From the NCBI RefSeq assembly GCF_003201775.1, contig NZ_QJJZ01000002.1, positions 335,578 to 399,577 of the forward strand: DNA of 64,000 nucleotides, read 5' to 3'. This DNA is from Arenibacter sp. ARW7G5Y1 (lineage in GTDB: Bacteria; Bacteroidota; Bacteroidia; Flavobacteriales; Flavobacteriaceae). Positions 43,845 to 52,515 of this stretch are shown piece after piece; position 1 is the first letter of the stretch; each line of letters begins with the position of its first letter. The translations under genes and the position numbers were made by a program. The notes beneath the pieces are model-generated. The model saw nothing but the letters and a program-made list of their open reading frames with translations. It ran no database searches and was not told the DNA's origin.

Positions 43845-43852
43845 AACGGCCG
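43841..43852. repeat. 12-base direct repeat, left copy
   Basis: ATAAAACGGCCG here recurs at 49667-49678 in the same orientation, flanking the whole minus-strand module from 43975 to 49577. It could be a chance match or an integration scar. The bases include the stop codon of the preceding gene. Confidence 0.35.
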
Positions 43853-43974
43853 GTTAATAGAGTTGAGTAAAGAAAAAGGGAAAGTGTCGTAAAATGTTCG
43901 TTTTAGGGGACTTTTGGATTATGAATTAAAAATTTTGACACAGATTTTCCTATCATTTTAATTTGTGCAGATTT

Positions 43975-44823
43975 TTACTTTGCGTTATATACCTTCATCA
44001 TTTCGATTGTTGATTTATGCGGCCTGCCTACTGCTTTTTCAAAATCGGATACCACATCGTTTGCGTCATTTTTAATGCCTTCATAAATCCCTGCTATCAC
44101 AGTTCCTAAAAAGTCACCCAGTTCTGCTTTTCTGTCACTTTTATATGCTTCAACAGAAATCGGATTATAAACAAGATTGGTATCATAAACTTGGTTTATG
44201 CATTCCGCAAGTTGGCTTTGAGTAATTGGTTCGCCCACGAGATTGTAAACTTTCCCATTGTGTTTTTCTTCGGTTAGTATTTTTGCGTAAGCATATCCCA
44301 ATTCTTCTCGGCTAGTGTACGTACATTTTCCATCGCCTGCACAATTTCTAATTTCTCCATCTTTAATATATGTATCCATATATTCTAAATCTGGCTCAAT
44401 ATAAATCCCATTTCTACCTATTACCCAGACAAGACCTGAATCTCTAACGTCTTTTTCTGTTTGACGATTGCTCTGTACAACCGGGCTAAATGCGTTATTT
44501 TCCTCAGCACCAACAATACTGGTGTATACTATTTTCTTTACTCCGTTTTGCTTGGCCGCCTCAATCACATTTCTGTGCTGTTGAATTCTTTTTTGAGGTT
44601 CATCCATACCTGAAACTAAAAGCACGGCATCAACACCTTGTAAAGCCACATCAAAATCTTGGCGATTATTATAATCTCCTTTTCTTATTTCAATTCCGAA
44701 ATGTTTCGCTTTATCCGGTGTTCGGGCAATGCCAATTACATTCTCCTTCCCAATTTCATTAATAAGGTGTTTTACAACGGAAGCACCTAATTTCCCACTT
44801 GCTGATGTTACTGCTATTTTCAT
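43975..44823 (-). CDS. NAD(P)H-binding NmrA/QOR2-like oxidoreductase
   Basis: A 282-residue protein with the Rossmann start MKIAVTSASGKLGASVVKHL, then VDAVLLVSGMDEPQKRIQQHRNVIEAAKQNGVKKIVYTSIVG and the NmrA-like tail. This is the QOR2/YtfG type of quinone reductase or NADPH sensor. It is the last gene in the minus-strand run. Quinone reduction would suit a redox-stress role, though the true substrate is unknown. Confidence 0.83.
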   Translation of the reverse strand: MKIAVTSASGKLGASVVKHLINEIGKENVIGIARTPDKAKHFGIEIRKGDYNNRQDFDVALQGVDAVLLVSGMDEPQKRIQQHRNVIEAAKQNGVKKIVYTSIVGAEENNAFSPVVQSNRQTEKDVRDSGLVWVIGRNGIYIEPDLEYMDTYIKDGEIRNCAGDGKCTYTSREELGYAYAKILTEEKHNGKVYNLVGEPITQSQLAECINQVYDTNLVYNPISVEAYKSDRKAELGDFLGTVIAGIYEGIKNDANDVVSDFEKAVGRPHKSTIEMMKVYNAK

Positions 44824-44848
44824 GCTATTTTTATTTAGTGTCTATAAA

Positions 44849-45478
44849 TTAAGATATAATAGTTCTTCTGTTTTTGCGAAGTCCAACGAATTTATCCTTT
44901 ACAAAGGGTATTCTTATAATAAAACCAATACCCACGATTACAGCATAAATAATCCATGTTTTATCTAAAATTGCCACGTGTAATATGCTTAGGAAGATGG
45001 CTGCATATGCGAGACTTTGCAACTTTTTCCAATTCCTTTTAAGTCGTTTCATTGATTTTCTGTTGGATGTAAAAAACAAAGGAATTAATATCAGAATAGC
45101 TAAAAATCCAGCTACATAGTTCACTTGGGTAAATGTTTCTAAAAATCCTTCGGCCCAAATAAAAATGATAAAATGAAGAAAACTCCAAACCGCTGTTGCG
45201 ATACCCAAGGCTTGCCTGACAAAGAGCTTGGTTATCCCAAAAATGATAAAGACCGGTGTTAATGTTAATACGGCCGTCATCCATCTAATGGCAAACTCTC
45301 CAGAAATATGATATAACATTTCTAAAGTGGTCATACCATCACTACCTGCACCTTCAATTAACGTAATGGATAAACCATTCGTAAAATCAATATGAACCAT
45401 ATTGATTAGTATGAACATTGGCAGTATGGCCAATATCGCAACTATCATCCAACCGTAATTTCTTTTTAAAAAATTCAT
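44849..45478 (-). CDS. Ferric-reductase-like/MsrQ-type membrane protein
   Basis: A 209-residue inner-membrane protein with about six helices, from WMIVAILAILPMFILINM to the last TWIIYAVIVGIGFIIRIPF. YHISGEFAIRWMTAVLTLTPV and LKRNWKKLQSLAYAAIFLSILHVAI carry the His residues expected for haem in the ferric-reductase transmembrane/MsrQ family. It ends 25 bases before the downstream NmrA-type gene, so the two are co-transcribed. No MsrP-like partner is in the window. Confidence 0.78.
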   Translation of the reverse strand: MNFLKRNYGWMIVAILAILPMFILINMVHIDFTNGLSITLIEGAGSDGMTTLEMLYHISGEFAIRWMTAVLTLTPVFIIFGITKLFVRQALGIATAVWSFLHFIIFIWAEGFLETFTQVNYVAGFLAILILIPLFFTSNRKSMKRLKRNWKKLQSLAYAAIFLSILHVAILDKTWIIYAVIVGIGFIIRIPFVKDKFVGLRKNRRTIIS

Positions 45479-45483
45479 GTTGA

Positions 45484-45684
45484 TTATTGAAGTTTTGATT
45501 TGATTTCCTCTAACTCCTTTTCAAGTTTCTCCGCTTTTTCTTTGAACTTTTGCATGGCTTTTTTAAGCTGACCTATTTTTTTGAAAGCTTCTTCATCTTG
45601 AACAGCTTCATAAATTGTTACACCCTCTTTTTCCTTTATTTTTGATTTACTACCACATTTTGGGCATGTTGCTACTTGACTCAT
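45484..45684 (-). CDS. Small zinc-ribbon/coiled-coil protein
   Basis: A 66-residue protein: VATCPKCGSK at the start, with the single CPKCG knuckle of a half zinc ribbon, then KKIGQLKKAMQKFKEKAEKLEKELEEIKSKLQ as a coiled coil. A second Cys pair is absent, so it may need to dimerise to bind zinc. It lies five bases upstream of the MsrQ-type gene. Function unknown. Confidence 0.72.
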   Translation of the reverse strand: MSQVATCPKCGSKSKIKEKEGVTIYEAVQDEEAFKKIGQLKKAMQKFKEKAEKLEKELEEIKSKLQ

Positions 45685-45688
45685 GATT

Positions 45689-46312
45689 TTACTTTTTAAT
45701 AGTTATTAGTGATACTTTACTTCCAAATTTTGGTTGTATGTGATACCTTTTGTTTGCACCAACCTCTTTTAAAAACGCTTTGGTGTCTGCCATTTCAGCA
45801 TTATCCACATAAATGATAGTGTTGGTATGAAAATTAGGTTCAAGCATTCGGAATAGCGATAAGTACAAATCTTTCCAGCCATCTAACAACAACAAATCTA
45901 TTGGCTCATGATAATCTTTCAAAGTCTGTAAGGCATCGCCAATTCTAACCTCAATAAGGTTGTTTACACCTGCCTTCTTAAAGTTTTCAATTGCTTGTTG
46001 CGCTTTCGATTCGATTAATTCTGTAGTAATGATGCGACCTCCCGTTTCCATCGCACCTTGTGCTAAAAATAATGTGGATATCCCGAATGAAGTTCCAAAC
46101 TCCACGATGTTCTTAATGTTGTTCTCCTTTATAAGCTGCTTTAAATCCGCTCCTTGTTCTTTGGATATGGAAAGATATGCATCCTTAAAATCCAATGGTT
46201 GCATGGGTCTGAACATGCTTCTTGCAGCACCTTTCATCATTTTAACACGGTCGTACTTAGAATCGTCGAACAATTCATTTAATGTACTTGTTACTTGGTC
46301 ATGTAAAGTCAT
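45689..46312 (-). CDS. Class I SAM-dependent methyltransferase (O-methyltransferase-like)
   Basis: A 207-residue protein with the AdoMet fold: KNIVEFGTSFGISTLFLAQGAMETGGRIITTELIESKAQQAIENFKKAGVNNLIEVRIGDALQTLKDYHEPIDLLLLDGWKDLY. The acidic loop IITTELIE and the DLLLLDGWKDLY site match O-methyltransferase-type enzymes such as those acting on catechols. It lies four bases upstream of the zinc-ribbon gene. Substrate unknown. Confidence 0.82.
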   Translation of the reverse strand: MTLHDQVTSTLNELFDDSKYDRVKMMKGAARSMFRPMQPLDFKDAYLSISKEQGADLKQLIKENNIKNIVEFGTSFGISTLFLAQGAMETGGRIITTELIESKAQQAIENFKKAGVNNLIEVRIGDALQTLKDYHEPIDLLLLDGWKDLYLSLFRMLEPNFHTNTIIYVDNAEMADTKAFLKEVGANKRYHIQPKFGSKVSLITIKK

Positions 46313-46415
46313 ATTTTTCTATTAGTTAAACAGGGAATTCTAAAAATGTTTGGTATTCCTTGTTGCTTTTTATTTTTTGACATATCGCTTTCCCTACCAT
46401 TCCTTATATAAATTA

Positions 46416-47831
46416 TTATAGCTCTTTATTTTTCTCCAATTCATAGGAATAGGAGAGGTAGTAGTTTCTTGCGGGGGCATTTACTTGTTGTGCCGCCAAA
46501 GCCCTTAACAACTTTACCTTAACTTCAATGACTTTTGGTTTTTGATAGTCCGTTTGAAGCAGAGCGTCGGCTAATTGTAATCCCCACTGATAATCACCAT
46601 CCTCTACTGCTTTGCTTAGTTGCTCAAATATCTTTTTCTCACCTCCTGCAAGGTCAATAATATGTTTCGCCTCTTGTGATGAAGAAAGTGGGTAAAGGTT
46701 TGTAGGGTTCCCATCAAACCAACCTACATAGTGAAGAAATATGGAACGAACCCCCCATGGAACCGAGCCATAAAACTCCTGCAAGTTCGGTTGATCTATT
46801 AGTGAATCGGCCAACCTAACACTGTCAACGGTTTGTTGAAGTGTATACCCTTTATTCATGGCATCTATTGTTTGCCGGTAGATACTTAAAATCGCTGTTG
46901 CGTAGTTTTTAAGATTATTATGGACAATTGATTTTCCGGAGAGTGGGCGTGTATGCCCAGGCACGAGGTACTCCACAGGGAGAGTACTCATTTTTTGTAT
47001 CGATTCGCCCCATGATTTGACATCCCTATATTGCGAACCCCGAATGGCATAAAGGTTTGGAAACGATTTGTAATAATTATCTCCTGTAAACAATGTTTTT
47101 AGACCGGGAATCCATACAAAAAGCTCGTCATTTGTTTCCCCATCAGCGGCATGCAGTTCGAAATCCAGGTCAGCGAGCGAAACCAACAGCGAGTCTTTAA
47201 ACGTAATATTGGGTTCAATATATCCTTCCCCGGCCCTGTCCGTTGGAGTGATACCGGGGGCCACACCTCGATTAATGATATCTTTGGCCGGTAAATCCCG
47301 CCCAAATTGCCTTGCGTTACGCTGTTTTAGGATGGGCTCTACCGGTGAACTTCCTTGTAGCCCATCCTTAAATCCTGCTCTGGCAATTATCTGAACATCC
47401 TTGCTATTGCCAATAAAAGCGGAAGTACCTCCCGTATGATCATCATGGCCATGTGTGTAAATTACTGCCTTTACAGGTTTGCTAGTTATCTCTTGGAACT
47501 TTTCCGCTACCGTTTCCGCAGCCCCCAAAGCGCGGAGTGCATCGACAATGACCACTCCTTCTTCTCCAATTACCATGGAAGCGTTTGAACCATCATATCC
47601 CACGGCCACATAAACATATTCATTTAATTTGATGATCTCAGGAGCAAATTCAGCACTTTGGCCTTTTAATTTGGTGATATTTGGATTTTCTTGTTCTTGA
47701 GACACATTCTCTTTAGGAGAATTTTGACATGCCTGCATAGAAATGATTACCAATAGAAACAGGACTATTTTTATTGTTTTGCTAACTTCGATGAAGTGTC
47801 TATCTCCTACTTGAATCTTATTTAGTTTCAT
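46416..47831 (-). CDS. Metallo-beta-lactamase-fold alkyl-sulfatase-like lipoprotein
   Basis: A 471-residue protein with a lipoprotein signal (IVLFLLVIISMQAC). The MBL metal site reads YTHGHDDHTGG at about residue 126, with later ligands in LFTGDNYYKSF and VPGHTRPLSG. The C-terminal region (DLAGGEKKIFEQLSKAVEDGDYQWGLQLADALLQTDYQK) is the alkyl-sulfatase dimerisation type. Family members hydrolyse alkyl sulfates such as SDS in a Zn-dependent way. Signal and position suggest the periplasm. Its upstream region carries a duplicated scrap of the AraC gene at 48717. Confidence 0.84.
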   Translation of the reverse strand: MKLNKIQVGDRHFIEVSKTIKIVLFLLVIISMQACQNSPKENVSQEQENPNITKLKGQSAEFAPEIIKLNEYVYVAVGYDGSNASMVIGEEGVVIVDALRALGAAETVAEKFQEITSKPVKAVIYTHGHDDHTGGTSAFIGNSKDVQIIARAGFKDGLQGSSPVEPILKQRNARQFGRDLPAKDIINRGVAPGITPTDRAGEGYIEPNITFKDSLLVSLADLDFELHAADGETNDELFVWIPGLKTLFTGDNYYKSFPNLYAIRGSQYRDVKSWGESIQKMSTLPVEYLVPGHTRPLSGKSIVHNNLKNYATAILSIYRQTIDAMNKGYTLQQTVDSVRLADSLIDQPNLQEFYGSVPWGVRSIFLHYVGWFDGNPTNLYPLSSSQEAKHIIDLAGGEKKIFEQLSKAVEDGDYQWGLQLADALLQTDYQKPKVIEVKVKLLRALAAQQVNAPARNYYLSYSYELEKNKEL

Positions 47832-47859
47832 TTTCTATGATTTTAAAGTTCGGTACAAA

Positions 47860-47990
47860 ATTGGCACTATACCGGACAATCGGGTAGGTCAATCTTCGGA
47901 AAAGAATGGTAAATGTGGGAACGAAACTACTATAACCCGGTTTTGAACGGTGTTGATTTAGTACAAGTATATTTTTTTGAAAAATTCCAT
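47860..47990 (-). pseudogene. Duplicated 3' end of the AraC gene
   Basis: The stretch repeats the DNA around the stop of the AraC gene (48650-48775). CGGTACAAAATT, GGTCAATCTTCGGAAAAGAATGGTAAAT-type blocks and CCCGGTTTTGAAC are shared. Read on the minus strand, KKYTCTKSTPFKTGL and a stop parallel KKHTSTTPKQFKTGL of the intact gene. It is a relic of a segmental duplication that placed copies of the same upstream region before the sulfatase-like and the MoaF-like genes. Confidence 0.65.
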
Positions 47991-48020
47991 TGGGTTATTT
48001 CAGTCATAACTACACAAAAA

Positions 48021-48056
48021 AAATCTGATGAAGTTTGTGAAATCTTCATCAGATTT
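48021..48056 (-). terminator. Terminator after the MoaF-like gene
   Basis: AAATCTGATGAAG (48021-48033) pairs perfectly with CTTCATCAGATTT (48044-48056). A run of A on the + strand at 48016-48023 becomes a T-run on the minus strand, so it terminates leftward transcription. Confidence 0.7.
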
Positions 48057-48113
48057 AATAGTAGTTCCTAACTGATCACTATTCTTCTTATTCAGAGAAT
48101 GATAGACTGAAAT

Positions 48114-48617
48114 TTATTCAGGTATTTTTAAATGATCAATAATCCCACTTAGAAATACTGTTTTTAATGGTCGTTCAGGCTTGTTTTCGTAACCGATTAT
48201 AATAGAACTGTGCACTAGCATTTTTTCAAAATCCAAAACCACGGTCAAATAGTCCCTTCTGTCAGTTTCGTGCCAATTGATCATATAAAGGTCATTACCA
48301 ATTTTAAGCGAACGATAAGGAATATCTTCGTTTCCATTTCCTTTTGCCGGCCCGGCAACCCATTCATATTTGGCTTTGCCATTGTTGAACTCAAAGTGTA
48401 TAGCCGTTCCATTTTGATACTGGAAATTCAGTGAGTATCCATCTAAGAAGTGTTCAGGCTGTCCGAACTGAAATTTATTTTCTTCCGATGTTTTGCTTTG
48501 ACCAAAACTAAGTCCAACGCTAAATAGCGCAAGACAAATAAGTGTAACTAATTTTGCTTTACTCACAAGGTTTCTATTGTTTTTCTTGTGTTCGTTATTT
48601 TTCTTTGAAAGGTTCAT
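48114..48617 (-). CDS. Exported MoaF-like beta-barrel protein
   Basis: A 167-residue protein with an N-terminal export signal (LVTLICLALFSVGLSFGQ). The mature part, FLDGYSLNFQYQNGTAIHFEFNNGKAKYEWVAG, then LYMINWHETDRRDYLTVVLDFEKMLVHSSII, resembles the MoaF lipocalin-like barrel. Its ligand is unknown. It lies between the sulfatase-like gene and the AraC gene in the same orientation, each with its own copy of the shared upstream block. Confidence 0.72.
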   Translation of the reverse strand: MNLSKKNNEHKKNNRNLVSKAKLVTLICLALFSVGLSFGQSKTSEENKFQFGQPEHFLDGYSLNFQYQNGTAIHFEFNNGKAKYEWVAGPAKGNGNEDIPYRSLKIGNDLYMINWHETDRRDYLTVVLDFEKMLVHSSIIIGYENKPERPLKTVFLSGIIDHLKIPE

Positions 48618-48716
48618 CTTCTTATGATTTAAAAGTTCGGTACAAAATTCGCGAAATGTTGAATAGCCTGGTAGGTCAATCTTCGGAAAAGAATGGTAAA
48701 TATAGGAGCGGAACGG

Positions 48717-49577
48717 CTATAGCCCGGTTTTGAACTGCTTTGGTGTAGTACTGGTATGTTTTTTGAAGAATTTCGTGAAATTTGTCACTTCGTCGAAACC
48801 CACCGTATATGCGATTTCCTTTAAACTATCATTTGTGCTTGCTATTGCTCTTTTTGTTTCCAAGATCACAAAATCATCAACAAAATGTTTGGCAGTATTG
48901 AGGGTGAATTCTTTGACTATCTTATTCAAATGTTTTGTAGAAACCAATAGCATATCGGCATAGTCCTTTACATTTCTCGTGGTGGTATACTTTTCTTCCA
49001 CCAAATTTTTGAATTCCAGAAATAGCGGATAGTATTTATTTTGTTTTTGAGGTTCATCTGTCTGTGAAAGACGCTCTAGTCTTAATAAATATAATTCGAG
49101 CATTACCGCCACAATATTCTTTTGGGCATAGGTATTTTCTGTTTCCAGTTCAATCTTTAGATGTTTAATAAATGGCTCATTGAAACTGATACCATCAACG
49201 GCAGCTTTGGAAATATGATAATTATAGAGATGGGAAATAAACTCAATGGACGATTTTGAAAAATAGTTAAGTACAAATTCTTCCGTAAACACAATCAGGA
49301 ATCCGTCATAACTTGGATTTTCTTCAAAAGCATGTACTTGTCCTTTCGCTATTTTCAACACCGTACCTTTTTTTAATGGATACTCTTTCAGGTCGATCTT
49401 ATGACTTCCGACACCATTGGTAACGATCAGCAAGGCAAAAAAGCTAAGCCTATGGGGCAAATTGGGGTTATGGTCCAAACCTTCTTTTATTCTTGCAAAT
49501 AAGTTGGACACATTAAGGAGCTCGAATTCCTTTTCGTCTTCTTCGCTTTGAAATGATATTTTGGGAATGTTATTCAA
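48717..49577 (-). CDS. AraC-family transcriptional regulator
   Basis: A 286-residue regulator. The N-terminal cupin-like sensor has FFALLIVTNGVGSHKIDLKEYPLKKGTVLKIAKGQVHAF. The C-terminal pair of HTH elements includes VKDYADMLLVSTKHLNKIVKEFTLNTAKHFV and LKEIAYTVGFDEVTNFTKFFKKHTSTTPKQFK. It lies at the head of the minus-strand module from 43975 to 49577 and probably controls it, since the sequence block at its 3' end was copied to the upstream side of the sulfatase-like gene. Confidence 0.87.
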   Translation of the reverse strand: MNNIPKISFQSEEDEKEFELLNVSNLFARIKEGLDHNPNLPHRLSFFALLIVTNGVGSHKIDLKEYPLKKGTVLKIAKGQVHAFEENPSYDGFLIVFTEEFVLNYFSKSSIEFISHLYNYHISKAAVDGISFNEPFIKHLKIELETENTYAQKNIVAVMLELYLLRLERLSQTDEPQKQNKYYPLFLEFKNLVEEKYTTTRNVKDYADMLLVSTKHLNKIVKEFTLNTAKHFVDDFVILETKRAIASTNDSLKEIAYTVGFDEVTNFTKFFKKHTSTTPKQFKTGL

Positions 49578-49666
49578 ATCGATACGTTTTTCAGCTTAGT
49601 AATGATTGGACTAATTTAATGATTATATCCTATCTATATGGGCCATGGCATCCATTTTAGAGTCCC

Positions 49667-49678
49667 ATAAAACGGCCG
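49667..49678. repeat. 12-base direct repeat, right copy
   Basis: ATAAAACGGCCG, same orientation as at 43841-43852. Just beyond it lies the small palindrome CGTGA-CACTTT-TCACG (49684-49699), then the serine recombinase gene. The placement on both sides of the AraC-controlled module suggests a module border. Confidence 0.35.
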
Positions 49679-49780
49679 ATTCACGTGACACTTTTCACGG
49701 AGGGAAAAATCTTGGAGGGTATTGTCTCATTTCTGGTCTTTTTTATTAGTTTCGTTAATTAACCTTTTACGGCACTAAAT

Positions 49781-50350
49781 ATGGTAATAGGATATGCGAG
49801 GGTTTCCACCCCGGAACAAAAATTGGAATCTCAAATAGATCTGTTGAAAAATAGCGGATGCGAAATAATCTATTCGGATATAGCAAGTGGAACTCGGGAC
49901 GATAGAAAGGGCTTGAATGAAATGCTGAAGTATATGAGAAAAGGGGATACTATCTTGACCTATAAAAATGATAGGGTATTCCGTTCCCTAAAAAACATGG
50001 TACAACTTATCGACCGGTTCAATGAATCTGGAGTACATTTTAAAAGCCTCAGCGAACCCGAATTCAATACTAATTCTGCAAACGGTAAATTTTTACTTCA
50101 AATTTTTGCTGCTGTTGCCGAATTCGAACGTAACCTTATAAGTGAGAGAACAAAAGTCGGCTTGAACAATGCCCGTCAACGTAATAAACTTTTGGGTAGG
50201 CCTTCTGGGTCAAAACGGGAAACTATTGAAAAATACCATTATGCCAAGCATCTATACGACCATATGGATGTGGCGATTGGTATGGCATGTATCAAGGCTA
50301 AAATTAGTAAAAGTTCATTTTATAGGGTGGAAAGGCAACTTTCAAAATGA
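49781..50350 (+). CDS. Serine recombinase (resolvase/invertase family)
   Basis: A 189-residue recombinase. The catalytic Ser is in GYARVSTPEQ at about residue 9. The Arg block YKNDRVFRSLKNMVQLIDRF and the long E-helix NGKFLLQIFAAVAEFERNLISERTKVGLNNAR are complete. A C-terminal HTH follows (ACIKAKISKSSFYRVERQL). It should resolve or invert DNA at short sites. The target may be the nearby 12-base repeat or the element's own res site. It lies between the AraC module and the ISAon1 element. Confidence 0.87.
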   Translation: MVIGYARVSTPEQKLESQIDLLKNSGCEIIYSDIASGTRDDRKGLNEMLKYMRKGDTILTYKNDRVFRSLKNMVQLIDRFNESGVHFKSLSEPEFNTNSANGKFLLQIFAAVAEFERNLISERTKVGLNNARQRNKLLGRPSGSKRETIEKYHYAKHLYDHMDVAIGMACIKAKISKSSFYRVERQLSK

Positions 50351-50646
50351 AAGATCAATAAGCCATGTTCCCTGGATTTTTAAATCGGTCCACAGCTAAA
50401 ACAAAGTTTAATGGTCAAAATGGTTGTCAAATTTTAGGATTTCGAAATGTAGGTGGCATCCCCATCTTATTTCCGAATTGCCTACAATTCCAATAATTTC
50501 ACTGTAACTGATAGGTGATTAAATGGTCGCTTGGGCTCGAACTAGGGACAACTTGATTATGAGTCACTTTTTTCTAATAAAAATTATTCATATTAAATCA
50601 TCCAGAAATAGTTCCAGTTAAATTGGATCAAGAACAATTGTTGTGT

Positions 50647-51633
50647 TTATGCAAATATTGTGGTCAATCTATAAAGGAAGAATTCTACGTTTTTGACTCC
50701 TCTGAATTGCGCTCTAAAAGCTTTTATTTTTGCATTGAATGATTCCGCCGATGCATTTGTACTCCTGTTTATAAAATAGTTCAGGATCGACCTATAATTG
50801 AGCGATATCGTATTGGCAATAGTATTGAAGGCCCTAAAGCCTGTATTCTCTACGTCTTTGTACCAATGTGCCAGCTTTGTATATGCTGTTTGTATAGAAG
50901 TTGCCGTATTGAATATGTTCCTGAGCCCCTGTACCAGGTCGAAGGCCACCTTTATATCCGGATATTGGGCGAACAATATTTTGCTCCTTTCGGATTGGTT
51001 TTGTGTCCAATTGTTGGGCGATTTGTAAAGGAGATACCTACTTCTGGCCAAGAGCTGTTTTCTAGTGTCCCCATTGCTAAATTCTTTTGGGACGAATGTC
51101 CCGTTCTTTGCCCTTGCCTGCTTTATCTGTTGGTTCTCCCGGTCTATGGCGTCCCACCTATGTTTGATGCGGATGTCCTGAAGGGCCTCCAGTGCCAGCT
51201 TCTGTACATGGAACCTGTCCGTTACCTGTATTGCTTTTGGGAAGCATTGTTTGGCGATGGTCTTCATGGAGTTGGCCATATCCAGGGTAATTTCCTTGAC
51301 CTTGGCCCTTTTTTTGGCCGATATCTTTAGCAGCTGCTCAATGATCGGTCCCACCTTGGTGCCGGCGAATATGGCCACTATGGAACCTTTTTTGCCCTTG
51401 GCCTTTTTGTTGGTAATTATGGTGTAGAGTTCCCCCTTGGAGAGTGCCGTTTCGTCAATGGACAGATAAGGTCCCATATTCTCTGGGAATATGAGCCACT
51501 CCTTGGCATGTGGTCTCTCCTCCCATTGTTTGAACTCGCTTAAATAATCCCGAAACTGTCGCTGTAGTTTTTTGCCGTTGACCCCATAAAATCCGCCAAT
51601 GGTATGGCAGTCATTAGCTTTGGTACTGACCAA
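50647..51633 (-). CDS. ISAon1-family transposase, catalytic part
   Basis: A 328-residue DDE-type protein: YLSIDETALSKGELYTIITNKKAKGKKGSIVAIFAG with the first Asp, VKEITLDMANSMKTIAKQCFPKAIQVTDRFHVQKLALEALQDIR with the second, and STNASAESFNAKIKAFRAQFRGV with the Glu. These are the three catalytic acids of ISL3-related transposases. It overlaps the upstream part by 20 bases in another frame, so frameshifting makes the full enzyme. Confidence 0.85.
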   Translation of the reverse strand: MVSTKANDCHTIGGFYGVNGKKLQRQFRDYLSEFKQWEERPHAKEWLIFPENMGPYLSIDETALSKGELYTIITNKKAKGKKGSIVAIFAGTKVGPIIEQLLKISAKKRAKVKEITLDMANSMKTIAKQCFPKAIQVTDRFHVQKLALEALQDIRIKHRWDAIDRENQQIKQARAKNGTFVPKEFSNGDTRKQLLARSRYLLYKSPNNWTQNQSERSKILFAQYPDIKVAFDLVQGLRNIFNTATSIQTAYTKLAHWYKDVENTGFRAFNTIANTISLNYRSILNYFINRSTNASAESFNAKIKAFRAQFRGVKNVEFFLYRLTTIFA

Positions 51634-51973
51634 GTACTTTTAAAAAAGCAGCGAACTCAACGGTCATACGAGTCCCCTGTGCCACTAGATCCCAATCTCT
51701 TTGCACGGCTTGGCCAGTGGCCTTGTCCAGCCAACGGCGGCGCTTAATGTGGAGATAAACTGACTTTCCCCTTAACGGAAAATCCTGGACGACGATCTCT
51801 TTGTGAAAACCATGGGCTATTAAAGTGCGATGTTTTTCCTCTTTCGGGGTATCTTTTTTTTCTTCAAAATATAAATGAAGCGCACCCTCTTGCATATTAT
51901 GGGAGACTAGGTCAAAATGGGTCGTTAATACTTCTGGCAGTATAAACTTTAATAGGTCCAATGATAATTCCAA
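51614..51973 (-). CDS. ISAon1-family transposase, N-terminal part
   Basis: A 119-residue protein: LLKFILPEVLTTHFDLVSHNMQEGALHLYFEEKKDTPKEEKHRTLIAHGFHKEIVVQDFPLRGKSVYLHIKRRRWLDKATGQAVQRDWDLVAQGTRMTVEFAAFLKVLG is the N-terminal, zinc-finger-poor region of this family. It overlaps the catalytic part. Both are needed for the active transposase. Confidence 0.82.
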   Translation of the reverse strand: MELSLDLLKFILPEVLTTHFDLVSHNMQEGALHLYFEEKKDTPKEEKHRTLIAHGFHKEIVVQDFPLRGKSVYLHIKRRRWLDKATGQAVQRDWDLVAQGTRMTVEFAAFLKVLGQYQS

Positions 51974-52038
51974 TACGATCGTTTTTCCGCAAAGATCTTA
52001 TTCTATTTTCAATTCACACACAACTTTTGGGATTGATC

Positions 52039-52515
52039 CTAAGAGACTATTAAAATTATAGGAAATCCTCCATACCCTTTTCCTGCTAACAGGAATAGAA
52101 TAACTAGGAAAAAAGGTAGTGCTAACATACTTAAAATTTGAAAATTCAAAATTTTCTTTCCAATAGTATTCATCTTTCTATCATTTCTATTCTTGAAAAA
52201 TATAATTGATGGGAAAATAATATTACCAAATGGGATTACCAACATTGTTAAAACACTAAAATTCATAAGTTTCAATGTTTTTATGTTGTTTTTTACAAAT
52301 AATTTGGGGTTACCTTCATCATGAAATATATCTGAGCTTTCAATGGATAAAGTTTTCGCTAAAGTTTTGAGGGTATGAGAACTTCCCGTTGACAATCCTT
52401 TTTCGATTCGCTGAATAGTTCTAATGGATATTCCAGAAGACTTTGATAACTCTTCTTGAGTCAGGTTTTTAAGTCTTCTATGCTCCTTTAAGCTATTCTT
52501 CATTGTGGTTTTCAA
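52039..52515 (-). pseudogene. XRE regulator with membrane helices, cut off by ISAon1
   Basis: 158 residues. An N-terminal HTH (LKEHRRLKNLTQEELSKSSGISIRTIQRIEKGLSTGSSHTLKTLAKTLSI) is followed by two membrane segments (LMNFSVLTMLVIPFGNIIFPSIIFF and ILNFQILSMLALPFFLVILFLLAG). The stop TAG is made partly of the last base of the ISAon1 end, so the original C-terminus is probably missing. Full-length relatives of this type carry three or four helices after the HTH. Confidence 0.65.

Larger units (their letters stand above)
50625..52039 (-). mobile_element. ISAon1-type insertion sequence
   Basis: About 1.4 kb with ends GGATCAAGAACAATTGTTGT and (inverse, right) GGATCAATCCCAAAAGTTGT, which are imperfect inverted repeats. 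It encodes a two-part transposase with overlapping frames. The right end lies within the 3' end of the XRE gene, which it appears to have cut off. No clear target duplication is visible by eye. Confidence 0.75.
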
